DNA of 64,000 nt, taken from Hyposmocoma kahamanoa. Its lineage: Eukaryota > Arthropoda > Insecta > Lepidoptera > Cosmopterigidae. The notes below the pieces were generated by a model, which saw nothing but the letters and a program-made list of their open reading frames with translations, was not told the DNA's origin and made no database searches. Made by a program: the position numbers and the translations under genes. The stretch is from contig NW_020653900.1 of NCBI RefSeq assembly GCF_003589595.1, positions 3,979,223 through 4,043,222 of the forward strand, given 5' to 3'. Of this stretch, positions 35,222-48,400 are shown in pieces. Numbering within the stretch: position 1 is the first letter of the stretch; each line of letters starts with the position of its first letter.

Positions 35222-35362
35222 TATTATTATTATCACAAATTACACCCAAACTCACTAGAGAAATATATGTAGGTCATATAAATATACCTCCCGGCCCAGG
35301 AAGCGAACCCGAGACCTCTGCGTGGCAGTCCAGCATGGTAACCGTTCAGCCATGGAGGCAGT
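35222..35362 (-). repeat. tRNA-derived SINE, third family, reversed
   Basis: TTATTATTATTATTATCACA tail, then CGAACCCGAGACCTCTGCGT and TGGTAACCGTTCAGCCATGG. The middle of the body is deleted. Confidence 0.72.
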
Positions 35363-36082
35363 ATAATATCACCGTGAGTTATATGTCCTTATCATGCTGG
35401 TCTACCACGCAAAAATCCGAGGTTTACCAATTTAAAAATGTTAATTCGCCCCAAATACCAGGAATCGAACCAGTTACAAACCGTTATCGCAAAATTCAAC
35501 CAAGAGATACTGAATAAATAAAACAAGTTTTTAATTACGTTTACGACATAACGGAGTTATAAACTAGTGTTGGTACGACATTAAGATATTGTTTATTATT
35601 ATTCAGTAACCATTATGCAAACAGTTATGCAACGTAGTAGTTTAGATAGAGAAGCCATACAAACATTATGTGCGGTCCGTTACTAACCACGTTAAGGAGT
35701 TACTATAGGCAGAGTTGTGTTTCGAGGTAGAAGTGTTTTGCGATAATGGTTTTTCCTATTTTTGCCATTGTGGTTATTCGTTTTTAAACGAGGAAAAATA
35801 TGGTTATATGAAAACGAACAATCGTGATATTTATTATTTTACACTTCTATAGCTGTTGATGTGCAAAATAGTGTCACAAGTGTCTGTTTGACAATACCAA
35901 TAAAGTGTGTTAAGTGAGTTTTTGCGATATAACACTTTAATAACATTAATTTTGACTAGTCAAAAATCTTCTAAGTATATAATATCATGGCCTCTAATGA
36001 TTATGCAAATGTAGTGTTAATTAAATTCAATTTTTAAAGACTGTTTCGGCGTTACAAGTATTTTTCATTATATTAACAAAAT

Positions 36083-36496
36083 ATGTTAAAATCAAGGAAG
36101 AAAATGCTGCCACTGCCCAGATTGAGAATATTTATTCTCTGCGTGTTACTTTTATCATCATTATCAGTACTCTATTCACTATTACTTATGTTTGTTAAAC
36201 ATGGTCCAACTGTAGAAGAAGAAATGGAACAGGATGATACGAAAATGCTACCAGTACCAGTGTTCGTGAAAGAATCACACAAAAGGGGATCAAGAACACC
36301 GCCAGTACAGTTAGATTATGTAGTAGTGCATTTAGACTTTAAAGGAATGCCACCGAAGTTGAAATACTTAGAATCTCTATTAGTGACATTAAAAAGGCAC
36401 GGCGTCAATGGTTTACTGATGGAGTATGAAGATATGTTCCCTTTCGAAGGAAAGCTAGCCAATTTGAGTATCGGTTATCATTATGAAAAGAATGAG
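36083..36496 (+). CDS. HEXD: HEXD copy 1, exon 1
   Basis: 138 whole codons ending at Glu138, followed by the donor GTAAGT. It encodes the N-terminal anchor and the first part of the GH20 barrel. The same exon of copy 2 is 132 codons; the difference lies in the variable linker after the hydrophobic segment, while the barrel start is nearly identical. Confidence 0.9.
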
Positions 36497-39400
36497 GTAA
36501 GTGGTTGAGTACAGTGGATGCCCTAAAGTGTCCCATTTGTTACACATTTTATTATTCAATTCCTTTAAGATTGAAATTCGTGTTCTGTATTAAAGTTCTT
36601 TTAATACTTTATTCTTCATTTATTCAACTTAAGGCTAGACATGCAGCTGTAGCTCTAAGGGTCGAAACACAAACTGCGAGTCGACGCGATGCGAATTTGC
36701 AACCCAGAAAACTGCGACGTCAATTGGTGCGATGCGATTATGTGCGGCAAGACATCTCTCTGCCACGGTTCGGGTAACCATTCCCTCGACGATCATCAAC
36801 CGTACTGAAAGTATTTTTTAAACTATGTAGCGACATGGATCGTAAAAAGCGTGTAGCACTGCTGTTATTGATAAGAAAGTATAGAAAAAAAAACACAAAG
36901 AAGATTCACATCTCAGGAATGCGCGATGCGAGCCATTCGCAAATTCTCGCGATGCGTCATGCGAGCTCGTAGATTTCTGCGATGCGACGTCGCATCCCAG
37001 TTTTATGTTTCGACCCTTAAACCACTGCGGGTTTATCCGTCGACAACGATTCGCTCTAACAAGTATTTTTATAGTTTGTTTTTACATTCACCTCTAACAC
37101 ATGAATCTTGAATGCACGCAAGCAATTCGTTCAGCAATTTAGGAATTACATAATCTAATTTTCGAATACCATACACATTATTCGTTAGTAGTAAGTATGG
37201 TAATGGTACTAATGATCAACATTTTAAGGGAAGTGTCTTTAAATTTGAACTAAGTTTTTGTTTTTAAACATATATCAATAGTGATTAGTTTACTTAACAG
37301 ATATAATGCTCAAGAAAAATTATGCTGTATAGTCCATTTGTTTAGGTATTTAACTAAATGTAAACAATCTTAAGATGTATATTTAATGAAATATACATTT
37401 ATAAATGATTTTTTCTAATCTTCAAATGAAAAATACAAATAATCAGCTTCATATGAAATTGCATGCCCATTTTTATGCCTATTGATTTGTAAAGTGTATG
37501 TTTCAATAAAAAGATGTATCGTATTGTTTAAATTTAGTTAAGTACCTATACAAATGGACTATGGCATGTTTAATAAAAAACCTATTATAATTATAACTAA
37601 AAAAACCTAAACTAGAATTTCTCTAAATCTCCAGTAAATCAAAAATCCACTAATAAATTTACCAGTAATCGACACTCACCAAGAGTGAACATCCAGTAAC
37701 TGACACTTATTAGTATAACAAACGTGTTACTATGATAGAAAATTTTGTCCTAAATCTTATGAGAAATGAATTTTAAAAAAGATGTCGAGCATTGGTGCCA
37801 CCACCTTATTTGTGGTTTTAAATTGAATGCACAGCTAATGACTGGTCAACCTCATGCAAAAAATGTCAAAAGAAGTCTTTTTAAGTAAATTATATAATAT
37901 TATTACAAATAAATATATAAAATAAAAAACGAATGAATGAAATATTCTGTATTGCACATAAAATTACAATTAAAATACAATACAATAGCTTAAGTATAAT
38001 AGTAGTAGTAGTAAGTCAATGTGCAATTGTTATGTAGCAATTTCTTCCAAGCAACCTTAGGATAGACATTTCGGATATGCAAAAGGGGTGCAACCAAAGA
38101 ATATCATCATAAGTAAAGGAAAAAGTAAAATGAAGCATAAATGTAGGAAATAAATGAAGGGATAGTAGAGGACAGACGAAATTTAGGAGTTGAGGAAGTG
38201 ATCCTTGACACGTTGTTTGAAGGAATCAAGAGAAGGGGATCGTTGAATCGATTCAGGGAGAGAATTCCACAATCTGATCTAAAGAGTTGGAATAAAAGTT
38301 AGAGGTATGAGAGGGCAAGTTAAGTAAGAGAGTATCAGAGGAGCGAAGGGGACGACAGAATGTAGAAGAGTGGAAAGTAAAGCGATCTTTAAGATAAGAA
38401 GGCGTAAAGGTATAGAACAGAATTGTGATAGAATAGAGAAAACCTACGTCTATACAACAAAATGCTAGTTTATTTTAATATTTTTCAAAAACAAAGGCAC
38501 ACAATCTGCGCGTACGTCCAAATATTCACTATTTATGATATATAAATTACAAATTCTGTATATGGCTAACTTCGTGCCAAATTTGGTTCTTCGAAGAGGT
38601 GGACAAAGTGGTTGGATATAGTATCGAGTGGTATCTATAAGTTGTCGTTTGCACTACAGAAACGTCTGTAGCTTCAAACGTTTCTGTCGTGCCAACGTTT
38701 AATTTATCGTCTAACGACTGTCGTTCTAGTACTTCCTGTGTCGTTCTAGACGTCAAAAAGTCGCGAACGAAAGTTAATTGTGTTATACAACACGTGAACA
38801 ACTTCTTTAAATATACAAGTTGCGGCACTTGAAATTGCACGACTATTTATTGTCACTACATAATTGTAACGCGCCGTAACACTGTACAGCGTCACACTGA
38901 AGCTAACGCATCCCATCAGCGTGACCAATATCTAGCTGGTAGACTTATCCAATAGACCAAAGCATGTGTGGCCTGCGTTCAGGTAAAATGCCAGTATACA
39001 CCGACACATCTACGGGACCCTTGTAAAAGCCCTAAAATCATTGTGAACGGTAAGGGTGCTGGACAAGTTACAAGCACATGGAACTTTTCAACTCATGTCT
39101 CAGGGTGAATGACCCACAGATCTTTGTGATTGAAGAACTTGAATGACGCTGCAAGTGTTATGGAGTACTAAGTCGTTAATTTAATTGCTATGTTATCTCT
39201 AATTTTTATTAACCGACTTCAAAAAAAGGAGGAGGTCTCAGTTCGACTGTATTTTTTTTTTGTGTATGTTACGCAAATACTTCTACGCGATTATTTAAAG
39301 GGAGTAACGGTAGTAGTGGTCTCATTTAAATTTGAAGAAAATATTCCACCTCTAAGGGTGGCGAATTAGGAGATGAATCTGGTTCATTGGATTTCACGCA

Positions 39401-42400
39401 CTTTCCTTTAACTGATTGTAATAAAACTTAGCAATTGTAATTCCACAAACTTTACAATTATATGAACGTTGCCATTTTGTATTCTCATTTTTTCCTTCCG
39501 CTAAATATGCCGAGTATGTTATAACGGAGAAACCCATTTGTATTCTGTAAAAGAAGTATTATTCTTTGTTTTGTAAGTCACATAGAAAAAATGGAACATT
39601 TACCAACCTATTCTTGTATCATATTTGTTTGTCACAAGTATTTGATTGTTGATGTTACCGGCCATTCTCAAAACAGCAAATTTTTGCACGTGCGCGCCTT
39701 TCCTGTCCCACCATAACATCAAACAAAATCCTAAAAATATTTTTTTAAATAGTGACGGGACGAACAAGACGAACAAGAGCAGAAAGGAGGTCACGACCTA
39801 AAAACCCAATAGAAATACTTTTACAAGTACAGATATTAAAATAGCTGTACCGATTTTCACAAAATAGCAGACTCGATCTAATGGCCACTTGTGCAAACGA
39901 CAACTTTTCTGTTTGTTTTATAACATCAAGTGACGGGACGAACAAGTCGTGCGTCTGATGATACGCCTGTCTATGACAGTTGCAGTGCCACTCAGAGCTT
40001 TAAATCGCAAAGATCTGAGGGGCACTGCCGCTGCGCCTATCACCCTGGGACATAAGTTGATAAGTCCCATGTGCCTGTAATTTCACCAGCACCCTTACCC
40101 TTCAAACCCGGAACGCAGTATTGCACATATTACCGCGGCGGTAAAAATAGGTAAGGTGGCAGTACTACCTTGGATGAGCTCTGTCAACCCACCTCCACTC
40201 TAATTCTTGTAACTCTATCAACTAATATTTTCTATAGAGTTACCAGAATTAAAGACGATATGGGTTATATATTATTAGTAAATTACATTTTTCAAGGAAA
40301 TATGTTGTCGCTTATTGAAAAAAGCGAGCTATGAGGCCTTTATGTATGTATACTGGAGTATTTTTAAGCACTTCCACTTTATTTTTTAAGAAAATTATTC
40401 GTGTTCTAAGTACCGTAGTATTGATTACCGTAGCATGAAACTATAAAGAGTTTGAAATATTACATACGATTTTGCGTCATGACAAAGTATATATAAAGTA
40501 TAATATATATGTTTGAACAAACAAATTATGATACAAACCAGACTTCTAAATAATTGGACTTCATAATCAAACGAATTAACAATACTTTTTTAAAATAATG
40601 GCGAAATCAGCGGCGATAACGTTCACAAATAATAAAATTTTATACCAGCGATAAAAATAGAGAAGGAAAAAGACGGATATAACAAAAGAAAAAGAGAAAA
40701 CAGTTTCAGTTTGGGAAATAACTGTTACAAAGTTAACAAACCAATATAACCAAATTCGAAGCATAATAGAAAAAACTACAAGCAAAAATGACAACAGTTG
40801 AAGGAGGGGTTTTTTTTTATATAATATCAGATGACGGGACGAACAAGTCGTGCACCTGATGGTAAGCTACACGCCTGTTCATAACAGTTTTATATCGCAA
40901 AGATCTGAAAGACAGCAGTCGGATCACTGCGCCCGTCAGACTGCGACTTATGTCTCAGGATGACTCCTGAGACATAAGTTGACATATCCCATGTGCTTGT
41001 AATTTCACAATCCTGAAAGCAGTAGGTTCTGAAGAATGTGTTCACAATATAAGGAATTCCTTTGAATGTCCATCACCAATAAATGCGCGAAATATAGTAA
41101 GTTTACAGCGGTTTATGCGCGCTGTTAAAAAAGCCACAAAAATGTTCTTGGGGAGGAATTTTGCCAGCCATCTACTTGTTCTAGGAACTCTACAAATATG
41201 CATTCTTTAGACGAATGCTCGAAGTACTGTGTTTGCGTCAATTTGTTGACACCACGTCTGTCTATAATTTAATCGATTTTTTTGATACAGCTGCATTATT
41301 ATATTTTATATTTTGCCACGTTTTTTCATAAATTTGTGGTAGATGTTTCAGTATGGCATAGATCTGAGGGGCACTACCACTGCGCCCGTCACATAAGTTA
41401 ACAAGTCCCATGTGCCTGTAATTTCACTAGCACCCTACCCTTCACAGTACACACCCGGAACACAGTAATGCTAACATTACTGCTTGGCGGCAGAAATAGG
41501 TAAGGTGGCAGTACTACCTTGGACGAACATCTTGTCTTGAACACTTATAATATGTTTGTATCTTAATAACTCCAAAACTGCTTTGTCTATTCTAATGCCA
41601 TTTAGACATTATAATAATTTAGCTGAGTTGTTCATATTTCAATGTTATTGGGTATATGTTAAGCGTTAAAAAAATGGCCACGGTAATTAGGCTAATATTA
41701 ATAATAATTATTCGTTTATTTGCTTAAAACATGGTATAACAGAAGATGTTACAAGAGACAGTGCCACAAACATGTTTCGCATATAGGATTAAAATTAGGA
41801 TTTAATGCCGGAAAAATAGTTTCATTTCCGATATGTCGTAATCGCGAAAACCTAAGAACTCCATATGTTTCGCATAAATTAATAGCATGCAAATGTCTAG
41901 TTACAAGTATAATGTCAAATATACTACCACAACACAAAAATAACAATTTTTAAAACATGTCAAATTGCAAATTAATTTGTCAAGAACATTGACTTACAGT
42001 CAAGATTGATAACCTTCAAGATAAAATTTTACCTCTTATTTCCTGTCAAATATTTCGTATAAGTCCATTGACTTACAATTAAGAAATATTTTATTTAACC
42101 ACTTGTACAGCTTTGTTTTAAATGATTTTAAGTGTAATTTTTAATCTCAAGTGGAATTTTATTATATAAGTCAATATACATTTTTAAACAACTTTTACTG
42201 TATTTAGCCGTCATAGGAATAGTGTCAAGTACTAATATTCGGGTTTCGGCAGATTCTAGTATTCACATCACAGGCTTTCTTAAACAAATATGTCTGTTTT
42301 CGTACAAATATACAAAATTCGTATATATATATGGTAGTGGCAACAGACCAAGGCTCTGAAACAAGGGTATGCACGTTTCATTCGGGGGAATTCCACAAAT

Positions 42401-45400
42401 TGCTCTAGTGCATATATTTAGTGTTACAAAATATTACAGTTACTTACTGAGAAAGTTCTGGAAAGGAAAACCTTCAATAGCATTGAATTTATTAACCTTC
42501 TTAATTTGTTTAATGGCCTGGGCTCTTGTCAGTTTAATGCTATCATTATTCAACAGCCCATACGCGTCCCACAGCAAGACACTGGTTTTATCTTGGATAG
42601 GGATTAGAGACAACCCATTCATTGCTCGGGGCTTGGGGAACAGCTTTGAAATCTTCTCCATTAATCAGGACATTTTTCTTCACCGTTAAATCAAGCGATA
42701 TTTAAAAATAATAAAAAATTTAATAGAGAATTTAGGACCTTCTACGTAGAAAACAAGCATATTAGAAATAAAATTTAGTAGCAGTAGCGCTTCTTGTGAA
42801 AGAGTTCGTCCAGGGAAGTACTGCCACTTTACCTATTCCTGTCGTCAAACAGTAATGTGAGCGTTACTGTGTTTCGGTTTTGAAGGGTGCTGGTGAAATT
42901 ACAGGTACATGGGACTTTAAACTTATGTGCCAGGGTGTCGGGCGCAGTGGCAGTGCCTCTCAGATCTTTGCGATTTAAAGCTCTTATTGGCAAGGCAACT
43001 GTTATGGACAGGTGTATCACTTCCCATTAGGCTCTCGATTTGTTCATCCTATTACTTATAGTCATAACAAATGAAACTATTTTTTCGTATCAGTATCTCT
43101 TATATTTGTTTTTTTCTAACAAACCAATGTTTTGGGCCCTTTACAACGCCTATGGTCACAGTTGAAATCAAAATCAAAATAATATTTATTTCATAGGTAA
43201 GCATTATTACAATTGAAATATTCACATTGGTTAAACTCTACCGATCATGAGAAGAATGAACAAGAAACTTATAGTTTCTATGTTCTATCTATGTATAGGT
43301 TGCTCTTTGCAAATAGACTATGTATATAAATAGATATATGTATATTTTCTCAAACATCGAGACTACCTTCAAAAGCTACTTAGAGGGTCACTACCACGGA
43401 TTTTTGTCATTGAAGTACGCAGGAGTTTTTTTTTATAATATCGAATGACGGGAGGAACAAGTCGTGCACCTGATGGTAAGGTACACGCCTGTCCATAACA
43501 GTTGCAGTGCTTCTCATCTCTTTAAATCGCAAAAATCTGAGGCGCACTGCCACTGTGATCGTCACCCAGAGACGTAAGTTGACAATTCCCACGTACCTGC
43601 AATTTCACCAGCACCCGTATCCTTCAAAACTGGAATACAGAAATGCTGACATTATTGCTTGGCGGCAGAAATAGATAAGATGGCAGTAATTCCCTGGACA
43701 AACTCTTTCACAAGGAGCTCTACTGCTACCAAAGTTGTATGAATAACCTTTAGCATAAAGTTTTTGTTTCACTATAGTTTTAAACCTCGTGAATGGCAAA
43801 TTTTGTATATCAACCGGAATCTTGTGACACTTTGTCTCGTAGGCGAAGGATGCTTCTTCTGGCTCAATATATATGCGCGTTCCATCATAAGGTGGATATT
43901 GACAAAATGTCTAAGATTGATCTGCTGGTGCCCACGCGTAAACCTTGGGGTGATGAGGGAGCGGTGGCCCCGCGCCACCGGCCGCGGCTCTAACGCAAGC
44001 CCGACACTCGTACGGTACATGCCGCAAACGCGCCTGCCGTTCACGCTAACATACTCACTCACATTGACATATTCGCTGATAGCGTTAAATATAAATGGGA
44101 GAATTATAAATTTAGAATTAGAATACTTTAGTACTATCGTAATTAAATAAATTTATAATTATCTGTAAGCGTAAGCACATGTAAGCGTGTTGGCTATTTA
44201 GCTGTAAGTTGCAATGTAAATGAATGAACAAATAAATAAATAAGAACGCGGTAGTAAGCATTTTTTCTAAATCAAATAGAATAATTAAGCGATGAGTAGA
44301 GAAAGAGCCTTAGCTCTGATATCAGTATAACAATAGGTACTATTATATTATAAAACACATCGTGCCGGTTCCGAACATGTTTTTACAGTCCTCCTTATTG
44401 TATTTTATCAATGTCATATAATAGTGCAACAATTTGTAAATATTGTTACGTTTGTATAAATGTTACAATCGATACCTCCTACGTATGTTGTTGTAAGTCA
44501 AAATATCACTTTTTTGCTTTTCAACTTAAATGATATCATTTTTATTTACATTACAAGTTACATATTTAAAAGTAATGAAATCACTTAGAGTTATGTTTAC
44601 TTTCAAACACGGAACCTATACGTAAAAAACGATATATTTACGTGAAAAAGCAAAGAAACGGTATTTTGACTTACGACAACTTACGTGGGCGTGGGAGGTA
44701 TCGATGACCTATATAAGTGATATGTGAGCACGACTGCGTTCCAATTTTGAACGGTAAGAGTACTGTTGAAATTATAGGCACATGGAACATGTCAACTTAA
44801 GTCTCGCGCAGTGGCCGATCTCTGAGATCTTTGCGATTTAAAGTTTTGCTGCTATTGACACGCGTTTCCCATATCATCAGGCGCACGACTTGTTCGTCGC
44901 GTCGTTTGGTATCGCAAACAAGTCATTATATACATAATTTTTTGTCGGTCCATTTGATGGAAGATAATAATCGCGAAGTATTAACATTCCGGAAATTTAA
45001 AATAATTTTTCTATACCTGTATATAATCAATCAATAATAATTTCATAAACCATATCACAAAGGCGCTCTTCTTAGTTCTGATTCAAAATTCTTATTATCT
45101 ATGGTACTTGATTCTGAATTGAACAGTCTCAGTACAGAGTACTAAAAAAATCGACCTCAAAAGTACGTGGAATTACGTCTATTTGCTAAGTTCTATTGAA
45201 ATATCGCCTAGTTCGCCACCATACAGGACTTGACACTGGAAATAATAAAAATCGGTTGTCACTACTCAAAGTATAATGAGAGAAAAACGCCTTGAATTGG
45301 AGAAATAGCAAAATCAACCATTAAAATAATTGCTCCTAAATTAAAGTATAGGCGCTATTTATAAAAATGAATCTTCATGCGGGAACAGCCACCCTTAGAG

Positions 45401-48400
45401 GTGGATGATTTTCTTCAAAATGAAATGGGACCACTATGGAATTACCCCTTTCCAACAAAAAAAGAATCATGAAAATCGCTTCACAAATGCCGCAAGCAAG
45501 AATTATCGTGTAACATATATACAAAAAAAAACATACAGTCGAATTGAGAACCGCCTCCTTTTTTAAAGTCCGTTAAAAATTAGTTCTATACACAGAACTA
45601 TAATGAGTTTCAATAAAACAAAGTAGTATTCATGTTAATTGAAATACCAAATATGATGCTTCTGTACTGCCTCGTGAGTAATTAAATTGGGCTAAAGACC
45701 TTGCAATCGGGCTTCCTTTATAAATAAAAATAAAATTGATTCACAATTAAGCGATCCTTGACAATTTCTCTTCTATTTCTTTGATTTTTTGTTTTGTAGC
45801 GTTTGTTTGGCTTTTATTTGAGTTTGTTGTCATGGATTGTTAACAAAATGTACATTAAATATTGGTTTTTATTTTTTATTACTCGTAGAAAAAGTATTCT
45901 AAGCAATCATTACATAATTAGGTCGTAAACCACGACAAGAAGGCTTATAGCAGTTAGTGACGTAATTTGACTTCAAAGAGTTGTAAACCTTCTTTAACAT
46001 GCTGATTTCATCGCTATGTTTTTATTTACCGTTAGCAAGAGGTATTGCTATTGACCTACCAACAAATAGACGACTGGTCTAAAGGTGTCCACAGACCGAA
46101 CCCGCCGACCCGGCGACAGACGGTATGACAGCAGCATTCCTAACATTACTAAAACATTCCTTTATTTATCTATAGGCTCTCATAATAATCAATGTAACTA
46201 ATCAATGTAACTCACGTAAACAATATATAAGTCGCATTGAAATTCTCATGCTGCAATGACCACGATTCAAACAATGGCAAGTATGTGAATATAAATAGAG
46301 TTCTAAATGATTTATTTATTTTTCAGCTGAGAAAATTCCTGCAAACTGCAGTGAGACTAGGATTTGAGATCATACCCCTTATACAGACTTTTGGTCATAT
46401 GGAGTTTGTATTGAAGCTGAATGAATTCGCACATCTAAGAGAGAATCCTAACCGTCGGGATTCGATTTGCCCTAGCCAAGGTGAAAGTTTACAGTTGATC
46501 AAGGAAATGTTAACACAGGTACGTAAACGTAACGAAAAACTCATACCCATACCGTCGTAAACAAGTTATAAAAGAAAAACTTATTCCGTCGTAATCAAAT
46601 TACAAAAGTAATTCCATACCGTCGTAATCAAATTGCAACTGGTGAAAATTATTTAGTAAAAAAAACAGTTTAGCAAAGTGTGGTTTAATTTTCGAAATTT
46701 CATATTTTGATGATCTTGGTGACACAGCTGTTACATCTATGGACGCTTGATATGGATTCGATTTCGTTTACGACGATGACCAGTTTCGATTCCTGATAGA
46801 AGCATTTTACGAAAACAAATTCTTCAAAATTACTACTGGTGTGGGTGTTTCGGACAGTGCCCGAGACACTCATGGTGCAGGTTATTATGTTGTTTGAAAA
46901 CAGGTGACATAAACTGATATAAATATAAAACAATACAATACTTTATGTCATTTAGACATAAGACAATGGCATATATAAGATTCATTTTTCAATCGTAATT
47001 TTTGATAAGCGTGTCCTCAATAATCATTTCAGATAATACGTTGTTCCGTGCAGGTCTTAAACCACCACAATATTGCTATTGTGGTGGTGATATATAATTC
47101 TTGTGAATTATAACACTATGTAACATGATTTTAGTTTCTGGGTTATCAATATCGTTTTCTACGTAATTGGTTCTATTTGCAAAAACGTTGCTTTTGTGGT
47201 CATGACAACGAAAAGTTAAAATGTTTTTGTTTTTAACCGCATTCAAAAAAAGGAGGAGGTGCTCAATGAGACTGTTTTTTTTTGTATGTATGTTACGCGA
47301 TAACTCCGCCATTTGTGAAGCGATTCTGATGATTCTTTTTTTGTAGTAAAGAGGATACCTCGGAAGTGGTTCCATTTAAATTTGAAGAAAATATTCGACC
47401 TCTAAGGGTGGTAAACTAGGGGATGAATGACTTTTGAGGTCGGTTTTATTAATACTCTGTAAAGATGGTTTTTTTTTTTTAATTTTCGCGTTTCTATTTA
47501 TTTGAAGACAAAAAGGAAACATTATATTTCAAATGAAGAAAATATTTCAAACAAAGTTCTATAAATTTATGGCAAGGAATCCATAGTCGATTTCGTCGCC
47601 TTGCTTTCTGAAACTCGTATCATAAAGCACAAGTTACTAAAATGCAAGAAATGGATTGTGTATACAAAATTGGCAGGCTTATTTCACATCTCATTTCCTT
47701 CATATTCACACACTGGCTTTTACCTATTCCTAAAGTAACGCATCCAAATTAACACCTTTTATGAGAAATTTAAAATAAATAAAAAGTTTTGCCTCTCCTG
47801 AATAATCACTCTTTATAAGATACGAGTTTGAGAAAGTACGGCATCGATTTGTTTGGGTACTTACATTGACTTACAATTATATGGACGTCGGGTCCGCGCT
47901 AAAAAGTGTCCGAACTTATAGGACGTTAAAATCGTATAGAGGGCGTCATTCACGCTTTAGTCTTCGTTTGTTCGACTGACAGCGAAGCAAGCAAAATTAG
48001 ACAGTACTCCGATGACATTACAATTTAAATTCAACGTTTTAGCTTTTTCATATTCCTTTACATGTCACTACGTTTAAATAGGTTGACTTGGGTCATTTTT
48101 TTCGTGGTTTTTGTATTAGACCCGTCGTCCATTTATTTGTAAGTCAATGGGTACTTAAATAAATGTAAACAATCTTGAGACGTCTATTTAATGAAATATA
48201 CATTTATAAAATGATTTTTAATTACCTTCAAATACAAAATACAAATACTTAGCTTCGTACGCAAATTGCATGCCTATTTTTATATCTATCGATTTGTAAT
48301 GTCCATGTTTCAATCAGTGACCTACCAACAAATGGACGTCGGGTTCGAGCGAAAAAGTGTCAATCGCGCAACAGCCTTTGTTGTCAATCATGCAGTACTA

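Noticed and set aside
41985..42080. Further hAT copy from two CATTGACTTACA words
   Set aside because: The words are direct, not inverted, and lack the subterminal GGACG motif and target duplication.
46237..46326. Upstream extension of HEXD exon 2 from a Met at 46237
   Set aside because: The stretch before the TTTCAG acceptor has no counterpart in copy 2 and breaks the family alignment.
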